Origin: Myxococcales bacterium
GTDB lineage: Bacteria; Myxococcota_A; Polyangia; Nannocystales; Nannocystaceae
NCBI GenBank assembly: GCA_020633295.1
Contig: JACKDW010000003.1
Location: 434,001 to 498,000 of the forward strand
Reading direction: 5' to 3'
Length of the DNA stretch: 64,000 nucleotides
Shown here: piece after piece, positions 1 through 9,671 of the stretch
Position numbering within the stretch: position 1 is the first letter of the stretch
How the letters are laid out: each line of letters begins with the position of its first letter
Program-made: the position numbers and the translations under genes
The notes under the pieces: model-generated
What the model saw: only the letters and a program-made list of their open reading frames with translations
Told to the model about the DNA's origin: nothing
The model's database searches: none

Positions 1-3000
1 TCGGGGTTCCAAACCGTGGCGGTCGCGTCGTCGCTCGCGGTCACCAGGCGCGCGCCGTCCGGGGAGAACGCGATGGTGTTGATCGCGCTCCTGTGCCCGC
101 GCAGGGTCGAGACGAGCGTGTGCGAGGCGGCGTCCCAGACGCGCGCGGTCGCGTCCTTGCTGGCGGTGACGACGCGCGCGCCGTCGGGCGAATACGCCAG
201 CGCCACGACCTCGTTCGCGTGGCCCTCGAGCGTGGCGAGGAGCTCGCCCGAGCTCGCGTCCCAGACGCGCGCGCTCCGATCGCTGGCGGTGATGATGCGC
301 GCGCCGTCGGGCGATAATATGACGCTAGAGACAGGTCCGTCATGTCCCTGGAGCGTGTGGACGAGCGCGCCGGAGGTCGCGTCCCAGACGCGCGCGCTTC
401 GATCCCAGGAGGCGGTGGCGATGCGCGCGCCGTCGGGCGCGAACGCCAGCGCGACCACGGTGTCCCCGTGACCTCGCAGCGTGTGGATCAGCTCGCCGGA
501 GGCGGCGTCCCAGACGCGCGCGGTCCTGTCGAGGCTCCCGGTCGCGATGCGCGCGCCGTCGGGTGAGTAGGCCAGCGCGACGGCGACGTTCTCGTGGCCG
601 CGGAGCGTGACGCGGAGCTCGCCGGATGCGGCGTCCCAGACGCGCGTGGCCTGATCGAAGCCCGTGGTCGTGACGCTCGCGCCGTCGGGCGAGAACGCCA
701 ATCGGTACACCGAGTCCGCGTGGGCCAGCGTGTGGATGAGCGCGCCGGACGTGGCGTCCCAGACGCGCGCCGTGCCATCGAAGCTCGCGGTCGCGACGCG
801 GTCGCCGGCGGGCGAGAACACCACCGACTTGATCGTGTTCTCGTGACCCACGAGGGTGAAGACCAGGTCACCGGAGGACACGTCCCAGACGCGCGCGCTT
901 CGATCATCCCCGGCCGTGGCGACGCGCGCCCCGTCGGGCGAGTAGGCCAGCGCGACGACGGCGCTCGTGTGACCCTCGATCGTCGCGATCGTGGCGTCGA
1001 GCGCGGCGTCCCAGAGACGCGCGGTTCGATCCGCAGAGGCCGTGAGGACGCGGGCGCCGTCGGGTGAATACTGCGCCGCGATGAGCTCGCCCGTGTGACC
1101 CACGAGCGTGGCGAGGTGCTCGCCCGAGTCCGCGTCCCAGACGCGCGCGGTGTGATCGGCGCTCGCGGTGGTGACGCGCGCGCCGTCGGGCGAGTGCGCC
1201 AGCGCCTCGACCGTGCCCTCGTGACCCCGGAGCGTGGCGAGCGACTGGCCGGAGGCCGCGTCCCAGACGCGCGCGGTCTGATCCCACGAGGCCGTGGTGA
1301 CGCGCGCGCCGTCGGGCGAGAACGCGAGCGCGACGACCTCTCGTTCATGTCCTTGGAGCCACGCGACGAGCTCGCCGGAGGCGGCGTCCCAGACGCGCGC
1401 GGTGTGATCGGCGCTCGCGGTCGCGACGCGCAGCCCGTCGGGCGAGTACGCGAGCGCGACGACCTCGCGCTCGTGACCACGGAGCGTGATCAGGAGCTCG
1501 CCGGCGCTCGCGTCCCAGACGCGCGCGGTGTGATCGGCGCTCGCGGTCGCGACGCGCGCGCTGTCGGGGGAGAAGGCCAGCGCCGGGATCTGGTCCGTGT
1601 GCCCCTGGAGCGTCGCGATCAGCTGTCCCGAGGCCGCGTCCCAGACGCGCGCGGTCCGATCGCTGCTGGCGGTCGCGATGCGCGCGCCGTCGGGTGAGTA
1701 CGCGATCGCGCTGACCGGTCGCTCGTGGCCCTCGAGCCTGGCGAGGAGCTCGCCGGAGCTCGCGTCCCAGACGCGCGCGGTCTTGTCGAAGCTCGCGGTC
1801 GCGACGCGCGCGCTGTCGGGGGCGAAGGCCAGCGCCGCGACGTAGTGGTCGTGGCCGGCGAGCGTAGCCAGGAGCTCGCCGGAGCGCGCGTCCCAGACGC
1901 GCGCGGTCTTGTCGAGGCTGGCCGCAGCGACGCGGGCGCCGTCGGGAGAGAGCGCCGCGGCCACGACGCGGTCGCGGGGGCCTTCGAGGGTGCGTATCGG
2001 TCGGATGATCTCGGCGTCGTCGGCGAGCACGCGCGCGAGCGCGTCAGTCGCCTCGGGCGGCGGCGCGCGGCTCCAGTCAGGGCCGTAGGCCCCGACGGCC
2101 AGCACGCCGAGCTTCAGCGCCTCGCCCTCGTCGTTGGTGGGGATCAGCATCTTCGCCCGGAGCCCTCGCTGCACGCTCAGCGAGCGCAGGTTCTCGAGCC
2201 TCTCGTGCTCGAGCGCCGCGTTCTTCTGCTCGACGACGAGCTTCTCCGCCAGCAGCGCCGCCTCGCTGGCCACGGCGCGCTGCCACTGGAACGCGGCGAA
2301 GCAGCCGAGCGCCGCCACCACCAGTAGCCCGAGGGTCAGCCCGACGACGGTCGCGCGCGCGCGCGCGCGCTGCAGCTGGGCGTCGATCGCCTCGAGCATC
2401 ACGCGCACCGACTCGAAGCGCTTGTTGCGATCGACCTCGAGCGCGCGCTCGAGGACGCGGCGCAGCCACGTCGGTACGTTGCTGTCCGATGGAGCAGGCT
2501 CTCGCGCGCCCGACGTCACCGCGACGCGGAGCGCCTCGTAGCTGTCGCCGGCGAACGGCCGCGCGCCGTACAGCGCCTCCCAGAGCGTGACCGCGAAGGA
2601 GAACTCGTCGGTGCGCTCATCGGCGGGCTGCCCGAGAAATTGCTCCGGGGCCATGTACGTCGGCGTCCCCATGATCGCGCCCGCGGCGGTCAGCTCGACC
2701 GCCAGCGCCGAGCGCACGACCGGGCGCGCGCGACGTGGCTCGTGGGCGCGGCCGACCCGCGCCAGCCCGAAGTCCATCACGCGCACGCGCCCGTCGTCGC
2801 CAACCATAATGTTGTCTGGCTTGATGTCGCGGTGCAGCAGCCCCTCGGCGTGGGCCGCCGCGAGCCCGCGCCCGGCCTGCATCACCACCGCGAGCACCTG
2901 TCGCCAGCGCGGTCGCTCGTCCTCGAGCCACTCGCCCAGCGTCCGGCCGACCACGAACTCCATCGAGATCCACACCTGACCCCCGTGCTCGCCGACGTCG

Positions 3001-3461
3001 TAGACCGCCACGACGTTGGGGTGGGCGAGCTTGGCGAGCGCCTGCGCCTCGCGCTGCAGCCGAAGGCGCCCCGCGTCGCCGTCGGCCAGGTCGCGCTGCA
3101 CGAGCTTGAGCGCGACCTGGCGATCGAGCTCGGGATCACGCGCGAGGTAGACGACGCCCATGCCCCCGGCGCCGAGCCGACGGATGAACTCATAGCGGTC
3201 AAACAGCACCTCGGGCGGCGCCTCGCGCCCGGAGATGCGGGCCATCACGCGCCCGAACAGTGCGCGGTTCTCGGCGGTGGGGAGCCCCACGCTCGTGGGC
3301 GCGCCGTCGTCCACCGAGGTGGGGCTGTCCCCTCGCACCGGCGTCATCGCGTCTCGCGACGATCGGTTCACGACCGCGCCGTCCGGGCCTGGGCGGTCAT
3401 CCACCAAGGTCGCGACGTCACCGCGTACGCGCGACTCCTCGTCTCTCGGGGCGTTCGTCAC
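1..3461 (-). CDS. Ser/Thr protein kinase with C-terminal WD40 repeats (3' end outside window)
   Basis: This is a membrane-anchored Hanks-type kinase that runs off the left edge, so its C-terminus is missing. After a loose N-terminal region of about 90 residues come the glycine loop (LGAGGMGVVY, near 96-105), the lysine in VALK (119), the catalytic HRDIKPDN (near 210), DFG (230-232) and MAPEQ. A hydrophobic segment near residues 371-391 is a likely transmembrane helix, followed by a charged, coiled-coil-like stretch. From about residue 490 there are roughly 15 WD40 units of about 42 residues, each carrying an SPDGARVATAS-like strand and ARVWDA. The GTG start at 3461 has AAGAGG upstream and is in frame with the whole domain. 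Kinases of this layout use the beta-propeller for protein contacts; the target here is unknown. Confidence 0.9.
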   Translation of the reverse strand, partial: MTNAPRDEESRVRGDVATLVDDRPGPDGAVVNRSSRDAMTPVRGDSPTSVDDGAPTSVGLPTAENRALFGRVMARISGREAPPEVLFDRYEFIRRLGAGGMGVVYLARDPELDRQVALKLVQRDLADGDAGRLRLQREAQALAKLAHPNVVAVYDVGEHGGQVWISMEFVVGRTLGEWLEDERPRWRQVLAVVMQAGRGLAAAHAEGLLHRDIKPDNIMVGDDGRVRVMDFGLARVGRAHEPRRARPVVRSALAVELTAAGAIMGTPTYMAPEQFLGQPADERTDEFSFAVTLWEALYGARPFAGDSYEALRVAVTSGAREPAPSDSNVPTWLRRVLERALEVDRNKRFESVRVMLEAIDAQLQRARARATVVGLTLGLLVVAALGCFAAFQWQRAVASEAALLAEKLVVEQKNAALEHERLENLRSLSVQRGLRAKMLIPTNDEGEALKLGVLAVGAYGPDWSRAPPPEATDALARVLADDAEIIRPIRTLEGPRDRVVAAALSPDGARVAAASLDKTARVWDARSGELLATLAGHDHYVAALAFAPDSARVATASFDKTARVWDASSGELLARLEGHERPVSAIAYSPDGARIATASSDRTARVWDAASGQLIATLQGHTDQIPALAFSPDSARVATASADHTARVWDASAGELLITLRGHEREVVALAYSPDGLRVATASADHTARVWDAASGELVAWLQGHEREVVALAFSPDGARVTTASWDQTARVWDAASGQSLATLRGHEGTVEALAHSPDGARVTTASADHTARVWDADSGEHLATLVGHTGELIAAQYSPDGARVLTASADRTARLWDAALDATIATIEGHTSAVVALAYSPDGARVATAGDDRSARVWDVSSGDLVFTLVGHENTIKSVVFSPAGDRVATASFDGTARVWDATSGALIHTLAHADSVYRLAFSPDGASVTTTGFDQATRVWDAASGELRVTLRGHENVAVALAYSPDGARIATGSLDRTARVWDAASGELIHTLRGHGDTVVALAFAPDGARIATASWDRSARVWDATSGALVHTLQGHDGPVSSVILSPDGARIITASDRSARVWDASSGELLATLEGHANEVVALAYSPDGARVVTASKDATARVWDAASHTLVSTLRGHRSAINTIAFSPDGARLVTASDDATATVWNP

Positions 3462-4343
3462 AACCGCGATCCTCTTGAACGTATCACAGGGCGGCGCGGA
3501 AGCACCCCGCCGCGACGGTCTGCCCGCCGCGCGCCGCGAGCACGTCGGCGCGTGGCGACTGCATCGACCCAGCACCGACCCGCGCTCACCGCCCGGCTCG
3601 ACTCCAACGCGATCGTCGCGCCAGCGCGGCCGCTCGAGCTTCGCGGTCGAGCGTGGTGGCGTGGTGGCGTGGTGACGTGGTGGCGTTGTGTAGCGGTGAC
3701 CGTCCATCGACGCTACGCGCGGCGAATTGGATCGCCGCGCGACGTCACGGTCATCGCTCGATGTGCCCGAACGAAACCACGCGATCCGCACGATCCGGCG
3801 TCTCCCCGCGCTCCCGCGCGTACCCGCATATCCAAGAAGAGCCGCTCCTGCGGCCCAAGAGCGCCGAGTCGACCACGCTGCCGGGGTGTGGCCGTAGGGC
3901 CGGGGTTGAGGTGTGGGGAGTACGCCGCGACCTCACGCACGCACAACCTGGTCCTGCGATCATATGCAAAATTACGCCGTCCCCCGCCGCTCGGAACCGC
4001 GGGGCGGGCTCGCACGCTGTACGCGTGAGGGGGCGCGGGGACGCGGGATCGTGCGGGGTTTTTGGTACGTGGGGGGCACACCGGGCGCTCCCAAGCACGA
4101 AGCGTTGAAACCGAACCGATCGCCGCGGTCCGCGATGATCCAGCGCCCCCAGCCAGCTCGCCCGAACTCGTGGAGCGCCGCGCGTGACGTGTCGAGCGCT
4201 CGCGCGGCGGTGTGGGCCCCGACGAGACAATTTTTCGTCGATCGCCATCACAAATCCCGGCCGCGTCCGTATGGGAGGCGAGTCGCGGGTTCGCGGCCTG
4301 AATCATCGGGCCGCTGAAGGCGCGTGGCTCGAGGTGAATTGAA
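3462..4343. other. Intergenic region without a convincing gene
   Basis: These 882 bases separate two divergently transcribed genes. The reading frames here lack a ribosome site and recognisable motifs. A short purine-rich tandem stretch of GTGGTGGC-like units lies at about 3654-3692. Two related blocks in opposite orientation, about 3760-3830 and 4021-4095, share the exact 11-mer GGATCGTGCGG (reverse strand 3786-3796; plus strand 4046-4056). Promoters for the kinase (leftward) and for the lipoprotein (rightward) should lie here, but none stands out. Confidence 0.5.
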
Positions 4344-5396
4344 ATGAACGTTCGAACACTCGAAACCCGCAACGCGACGCTCGCGCTGTTCTGCGCGCTC
4401 TCTCTCTTGACTGGCTGCGGAGACAGCGAGGAGACCTCGGCATCGACCGAGGCGCCGACGACGGCGGGTAGCTCCGAGACGGACGCGGGGACGAATGGCG
4501 ACTCCGAGACGGACGCGGGCTCGACGACGGGCGCGATGACGGACGCGACCAGCGCCGGCCCAAGCTCGAGCTCGAGCGGCGTTGGCGACGGAGACGGCGA
4601 CGGAGACGGAGATGGAGACGGGGACGGAGATGGAGACGGGGACGGGGACGGAGACGGGGACGGGGACGGCGACGGGGACGGAGACAGCTTTGACGAGTGG
4701 TTGTTGACCTCGGACGACGACGGCGTCGGTATCGTCCGCCTCCTGCGGATCGACATCTCCGAGGACGAGCTGGGCGACATCACCGTGATCTGCCCCGACA
4801 TCGAGTTCCCCCCGGAGGTCATGAAGAATCGCTTCATCTCCATGGCGTTCCTCGACGATACGCTCTACGCCACGCGCGGGAACAAGCTCATGATCGTCGA
4901 CCCCTGCACGTGCGTCGCGTCGTTCGTGGGGACGCTGTCGGGCACCGTCGCCGGGATCGCGGTGAACGCCTCGGACGTGATGTACGGCGTCAACAAGGAC
5001 GATAATTCGCTGTACGAGATCAACCCGCAGGACGCCTCGATGCAGCTGGTCGCGACCTTCGACTTCGACGTCGGCAACCATGGTCTGACGTGGTCGAACG
5101 AGCTGATTAATGAGCTGTACTTCGTCGAGGCCAACACCGACACGCTGCGCGTGCTCGACGGATCCGACCCCGCGAGCGAGAAGAGCCAGGTGCCCTTGAA
5201 CCTCGACTTTCCGGGCGTCGGGCTCGAGATGCACCCCGGCAACGAGGTCCTCTACACGTGCGCGGGGACCGACGAGCTGTTCACGATCAATATCGAGACG
5301 GGTGAGGTCGACCTACAGGCGGTCTTCAGCGACTACATGGGCGGGTGCTCGGGGCTCGGCGCTCCCTGGGGCCCGGTCGGCTGTATCCCCGAGTAG
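4344..5396 (+). CDS. Lipoprotein with Gly-Asp dipeptide repeat and beta-propeller-like domain
   Basis: The protein is 350 residues. It starts with a lipoprotein signal peptide whose lipobox is LLTGC (near residue 27), then a Ser/Thr/Glu-rich linker, then about 17 consecutive Gly-Asp dipeptides (about 4582-4685). The remainder has motifs such as DDTLYATRGNKLMIVDP and ETGEVDL, which look like propeller blades from NHL/YncE-type proteins (inference). GAGGTG sits nine bases before the ATG. The acidic Gly-Asp run could bind calcium or act as a flexible spacer. Its last 84 bases overlap the 3' end of the convergent kinase gene. The export call is firm; the function is unknown. Confidence 0.85.
   Translation: MNVRTLETRNATLALFCALSLLTGCGDSEETSASTEAPTTAGSSETDAGTNGDSETDAGSTTGAMTDATSAGPSSSSSGVGDGDGDGDGDGDGDGDGDGDGDGDGDGDGDGDGDSFDEWLLTSDDDGVGIVRLLRIDISEDELGDITVICPDIEFPPEVMKNRFISMAFLDDTLYATRGNKLMIVDPCTCVASFVGTLSGTVAGIAVNASDVMYGVNKDDNSLYEINPQDASMQLVATFDFDVGNHGLTWSNELINELYFVEANTDTLRVLDGSDPASEKSQVPLNLDFPGVGLEMHPGNEVLYTCAGTDELFTINIETGEVDLQAVFSDYMGGCSGLGAPWGPVGCIPE
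4582..4685 (+). repeat. Hexanucleotide-type repeat coding for (Gly-Asp)n
   Basis: A run of GGNGAC units encodes alternating Gly and Asp. The third codon position varies between C, A and G, so the tract is kept as a protein repeat and is not a freshly expanded identical DNA repeat. The count may still vary between strains. Confidence 0.9.
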
Positions 5397-8300
5397 CGCG
5401 GGCTCGTCGGCTTCCGCCAGCCGCAGCAGCCTCGCGCGCCAGCGCTCGAGCTCCTGCTGCTGCTCCGGCGAGGCGCCCTCGACGTCGCGGCGCAGCAGGT
5501 GCAGCAGCTCCCGCTGGGTCCGCGGGTCGTCCGCGTGGTGGGCGAAGGCAGCCCCGTACGCGGTCATGACGAGCTCGAGGTAGCGCGGGCCCAGGCTCGC
5601 GCGAAACAGCGGCTCGAACAACACAGGGTCGCGCCGCAGCAGCATGTAGGCCTCCCGCGGGTACGGGTGCCGGGGCGCCGCGCCGGCGTTGATTATGTTC
5701 GAAAGGACGTGTTGTGCGTCGGCGCGCCGACCCAGGCGCGCGAGCGCGTCGACGCGGATCGCCTTGAGCTGCAGCGAGTCGTCGTCGCCCGCGAGCGCGT
5801 CCACGAGCGCGCCGTTGATGTCCGCGTCGAGGTAGGCGCGCGCGAGCTGGCGGGCGGAGGTCTCGACGACGCGCGGGTCGCCGCGCGCCGGAGCGCGCGG
5901 ACGAAGACCGCGCGCGGTGACGCGATAGAGCAGCGACTGACCCGCGGAGTCAAATCCGCCCCGCGACACGAGCTCGACGCGGTAGTCGCCGGGCTCGAGA
6001 GCGCGGTGGAGAGCGTGGTGGAGAGCGTGGTGGAGAGCGTGCTCCCCGAGCGCGCGCGTCCTCGAGAGCTGCAGCTCGCCGCGCTCGCTCCAGATCTCGC
6101 ACCGCCGCTGCGCTCCGGCGCCCGAGACGACCGCGGCGCGGATCGTGAACCGCGGTGAGGGCCCGAGCGCCCGCAGCTCGTCGGGCGAGTACTCGATGAA
6201 CGGGCCCCAGCCCGGGTGATCGCACCCCAGCTGGGCGACGATGTCGGCCGCGCCGCCGCGCGCGCCCGCGCTGATCGTGAGCACGGGCTGATCATCGGAC
6301 TCGCGCACGAGCGAGATGGCGAGGCCGCTGCTCCACTCGAGGCGCTCGAGGCCGAGCTCGACCTCGAAATAAAGATGTCCTCCGGACCATGTGACGGGAT
6401 AGGACGCGATCGCGCGTGGTCCGCCGCTGTGCACGCGCAGCGCGCCCGCGACCGGATCTCGCTGGAGCGCGAACGGGGCCGCGACATCCCAGGCCGCGTC
6501 GAGCGGCCTGCCTGGGCGAAGGTCGAGGCGCGCGTCCCCGGCGACAATGGGCGAGAGGCGCTCGCGCTCGGCGAGGAGCGCCGCGCGGTCCGTCACCGCC
6601 GAGTCCGCGAGCAGGGCGTCGACCGTCGCCAGCGCCTCGGCGAGGCGCCCCTGTCTCAGCTGCCAGCGCAGCGCGCCGCGCCGCGCCGCCGCCACGCCGA
6701 CGCGGCCCTCGACCAGATGGCTCAGCAGCTCCCCGGCGCGTCGCTCATCACCTGCTTGTTCATACAGGTCGGCCGCGCGCGTCAGCGCGCTCGCGGCACC
6801 TGTCTCATCACTCACCCGCCCGGCCAGCCCAACGAGCGCGCTCGCGGCGTCGCCGAGCAGCCCCATGGACGCCAGCTCGCGCGCCTCGCTCCAGGCGCGC
6901 TCGAAGCCGAAGGCGTCCACCGTGGGCGGCGGACCCAGCGGGTCGCGCTCGTCGGTCATCACGGCGGCGGGCAGCGTCGAGTCGCCGGCGCCCGCGATCC
7001 ACAGGCTGTCCGGGGCGCTCCCGTCGCGGAGGTCCAGCAGCAGCTCCGCGCCCGCGTCCCCGTCGACCTCGACGAAGGCCCTCGGGATGGCGTGACCGAG
7101 GACGAGCGGTTCGAATTGACCCGCGTCGGTCTGGAGGAGCAGCAGGGCGCTCGGCGTCGGCGCGAGCGCGTCGCTGAACGCGAGCTCATCGAGGCCGTCG
7201 CCGTCGAGGTCGCCCGCGAAGACCTGCCCCGATCGGACCCAGCGCTCGTCATCGCCTGCGCGAGGGACCGCGAAGTAGTCCGTCTGCTCCAGCGCGTCGC
7301 CCTCGACGCGGAACAGGTACAGCCCCGCCGGCTCGCCGTAGGGGCGCTCGCGCGAGAACAGCCGGGAATTGCGATATCGATCGGTCTTGGTCGCGGCGAT
7401 CCGCAGCTCACCCGAGGCGTGGCGGAAGCTCGCGAGCGAGCTGATGTTGCCGAGCCGCGCGCGCGCGCGCGTCTCGAGATGACCGGCGCGACCGCGGCGC
7501 AGGAGCTGGAGCTCGTAGCTGCTCCACGGGCCCAACGCGGCCACGAGCTCGTTCGCGCCGTCGCCGTCGAAGTCCCCGCCGAGCAGCTGGTTGACGCCGG
7601 AGCCCGGGCTCTCGCCGTCCGCGAACGCCTCGCGCGTGCTCCAGGCGCCGTCGCGGTCGCGTCGCAGCTCCACGACGTGACGCGCGTAGGCGCCGGTGCC
7701 CGCGTAGAGCTCCTCCTGGCCGTCGCCGTCGAGGTCGACGGCCGCGGCGCTCTGCACCAGCGAGTCGTCCCAGCTGTAGAGCGCCCGCAGCCCCGCGGGC
7801 GTGAGCTCGTTCAGCGTGTTGCGCGCCTCGTTCCGATCGAGGGCGACCGTGATCACGAACACCTCGCCGGTGCTCGCCAGCGAGACCACGGAGGCGCGCG
7901 GGCTCGGGAGCGGAAAGTCGCGCGCGACCGGGAGTTCGGGCTCGGCGCGGACTTCGAACAGCCCGTAGACGTCGTCGCGGGCGCCGCGGAGCAGGTAGCG
8001 GTCGAGGGGGGCGCGGGCGCCCGGGAGCGGCCACACGAGGACGCGATCGAGGTAATCGCGCTTCGTCGCCGCGCGTAGCGACGCGGCCAGCCTCGCGCGC
8101 GCGTCTCGTGGGTCGCCGCCCGCCGCTCGCTCGAGGTCCCGTCGTCCGAACGCCACGTCACGGCGCAAGTCGGCGAGCTCCCGGCTGAGGTGGTCCAGCG
8201 CGCCGGCGTCGAGCTGCTCGATCGTCCGCAGCGCCGCCGCGAGGCCGCTCCAGTCGAGCTGGCGTCGAAACAGCCGCGCGATCTCGAGCAGCGCGGCCGC

Positions 8301-9650
8301 GCGGTCCTCATCTCGATCGGCGCTGGTGTACGCGCTCGCGTAGGCCGACAGCGCGTCTCGAGGCGCGCCGTCAGCGTCGCGCCGTTGACCCTCGCCGATC
8401 CACGCGCGCGTCAACACGGCGGGGACCTGCGCGTCGGGGTGCGAGATGAATTCTTCAAACAGCCAGCGCGCGCGCGCGCGCTCGTCGTCGCCGGGCCGCA
8501 GCGCCCCGAGCTCTCGCTCGACCTCGGCGAGCGCCTGCTCCGCGCGCGCGAGCCGACGCGCCTCGGACTGCCAGCGCGACAGCGTCGTGTACCCGAACGC
8601 GGCGAGCGCGGCCGCGAGCGCGCCGAGCGTGAGGAGCGTGAAGACGCGTCGCCGTCGCCGTCGCGCCGCGGCCGGATCGGCCTGGAGCGCGGCGAGCAGC
8701 GCGTGCATGTCGGGGAAGCGGTCGCGCCGGTCGACCGAGAGGCCGCGCAGCAGGATGGCGCGGATCCGCGGCGGGACGTCATGGTCGCCCGTCGGCGGGG
8801 GCTGGACGTCACCCGAGCAGACCGCGCGCTCGAGCGTCTCGAGCGTTCGCCCGGCGAAGGGTCGCTCGCCGTAGAGCGCCTCGTGGAGCGCGACGCAGAA
8901 CCCGAACTGATCGGTCCGGGCGTCGACCGTCGACCCGGCGAACTGCTCAGGCGCCATGTAGGCCGGCGTGCCGGCGAAGCCGGGCGCGGTCGCGTCGCTC
9001 GTCAGCAGCGGGTCGCGCGTGCGCGCGTCGTCTCGCTCGCCGGGCCGGGCCGGGCCGTCGCCGTCGCCCGGGCCTGCACGGAGCGCGGAGACGAGCCCGA
9101 AGTCGAGCACGCGGACGCGGTCGTCGGCGCCGATCATCACGTTGTCGCACTTGAAGTCGCGATGCACGATCCCGGCGGCGTGGGCCGCGGCTAGCCCCGT
9201 ACCTGCCTGAATGTACACATCGATGATCTCGCGGACCGAGCGCGCGCGCTGCGTCGCCCACTCGCGCAGCGTCGGCCCGTTGATGTACTCCATCGCGATG
9301 AACAGCCGCGACCGGTGCTCGCCGATCTCGTGGAGCTGGACGACGTTGGGGTGAGAGAGCCGCGCGAGCGCCCGCGCTTCGCTCAGGACGCGCGCGCGCG
9401 CGCGCGGATCGTCGGCGAGCTCGTCGTGGATCAGCTTGAGCGCGATGCGTCGGTGCAGCGCGTCGTCACGCGCGGCGTAGACGACCCCCATCCCGCCGGC
9501 GCCGATGCGCTCGAGCAGCCGAAACCGGCCCACCATGACGTCCTCGCGCGGCGTCTCGAGCACGCGCGCGCGCAGGGCCGCGAGCTGGAGCTGGCTGTCG
9601 AGCCTCCGCGGTCGGCTGGCGCTCGGCTCCATCTCCACGCCCTGCTCCAC
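5313..9650 (-). CDS. Giant Ser/Thr protein kinase with FG-GAP-like repeats
   Basis: At 1445 residues this is among the largest genes here. The kinase domain (about residues 40-320) has the glycine loop IGAGGMGVVY, Lys72 in IALK, HRDFKCDN near 163-170, DFG at 183-185 and MAPEQF. The usual HRDLKPxN is altered to HRDFKCDN, but the catalytic Asp and Asn are kept. A transmembrane helix is likely at about 336-355. The extracytoplasmic part contains at least three calcium-binding-loop repeats of the form DLDGDGxxEL, as in FG-GAP/VCBS propellers, then helical repeat regions and a His-rich HALHHALHHALH stretch (codons near 6001-6044). The gene follows the ECF sigma gene by 21 bases. The start may be GTG at 9650 or ATG at 9632, which has AGGG closer by. 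Confidence 0.9.
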   Translation of the reverse strand: MEQGVEMEPSASRPRRLDSQLQLAALRARVLETPREDVMVGRFRLLERIGAGGMGVVYAARDDALHRRIALKLIHDELADDPRARARVLSEARALARLSHPNVVQLHEIGEHRSRLFIAMEYINGPTLREWATQRARSVREIIDVYIQAGTGLAAAHAAGIVHRDFKCDNVMIGADDRVRVLDFGLVSALRAGPGDGDGPARPGERDDARTRDPLLTSDATAPGFAGTPAYMAPEQFAGSTVDARTDQFGFCVALHEALYGERPFAGRTLETLERAVCSGDVQPPPTGDHDVPPRIRAILLRGLSVDRRDRFPDMHALLAALQADPAAARRRRRRVFTLLTLGALAAALAAFGYTTLSRWQSEARRLARAEQALAEVERELGALRPGDDERARARWLFEEFISHPDAQVPAVLTRAWIGEGQRRDADGAPRDALSAYASAYTSADRDEDRAAALLEIARLFRRQLDWSGLAAALRTIEQLDAGALDHLSRELADLRRDVAFGRRDLERAAGGDPRDARARLAASLRAATKRDYLDRVLVWPLPGARAPLDRYLLRGARDDVYGLFEVRAEPELPVARDFPLPSPRASVVSLASTGEVFVITVALDRNEARNTLNELTPAGLRALYSWDDSLVQSAAAVDLDGDGQEELYAGTGAYARHVVELRRDRDGAWSTREAFADGESPGSGVNQLLGGDFDGDGANELVAALGPWSSYELQLLRRGRAGHLETRARARLGNISSLASFRHASGELRIAATKTDRYRNSRLFSRERPYGEPAGLYLFRVEGDALEQTDYFAVPRAGDDERWVRSGQVFAGDLDGDGLDELAFSDALAPTPSALLLLQTDAGQFEPLVLGHAIPRAFVEVDGDAGAELLLDLRDGSAPDSLWIAGAGDSTLPAAVMTDERDPLGPPPTVDAFGFERAWSEARELASMGLLGDAASALVGLAGRVSDETGAASALTRAADLYEQAGDERRAGELLSHLVEGRVGVAAARRGALRWQLRQGRLAEALATVDALLADSAVTDRAALLAERERLSPIVAGDARLDLRPGRPLDAAWDVAAPFALQRDPVAGALRVHSGGPRAIASYPVTWSGGHLYFEVELGLERLEWSSGLAISLVRESDDQPVLTISAGARGGAADIVAQLGCDHPGWGPFIEYSPDELRALGPSPRFTIRAAVVSGAGAQRRCEIWSERGELQLSRTRALGEHALHHALHHALHRALEPGDYRVELVSRGGFDSAGQSLLYRVTARGLRPRAPARGDPRVVETSARQLARAYLDADINGALVDALAGDDDSLQLKAIRVDALARLGRRADAQHVLSNIINAGAAPRHPYPREAYMLLRRDPVLFEPLFRASLGPRYLELVMTAYGAAFAHHADDPRTQRELLHLLRRDVEGASPEQQQELERWRARLLRLAEADEPALLGDTADRAPGSAEPRAPAHVVAEDRL

Positions 9651-9671
9651 GCCCCTGATCGGCCCCGCGCC

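Noticed and set aside
1..2000. Regular 126-base repeats considered as a CRISPR array or satellite
   Set aside because: Repeats are in one open reading frame and encode WD40 units; there are no short identical repeats with unique spacers.
3713..4843. Minus-strand frame with Ser-Pro repeats
   Set aside because: The Ser-Pro run is the complement of the Gly-Asp repeat of the real lipoprotein gene, and the remainder is intergenic.
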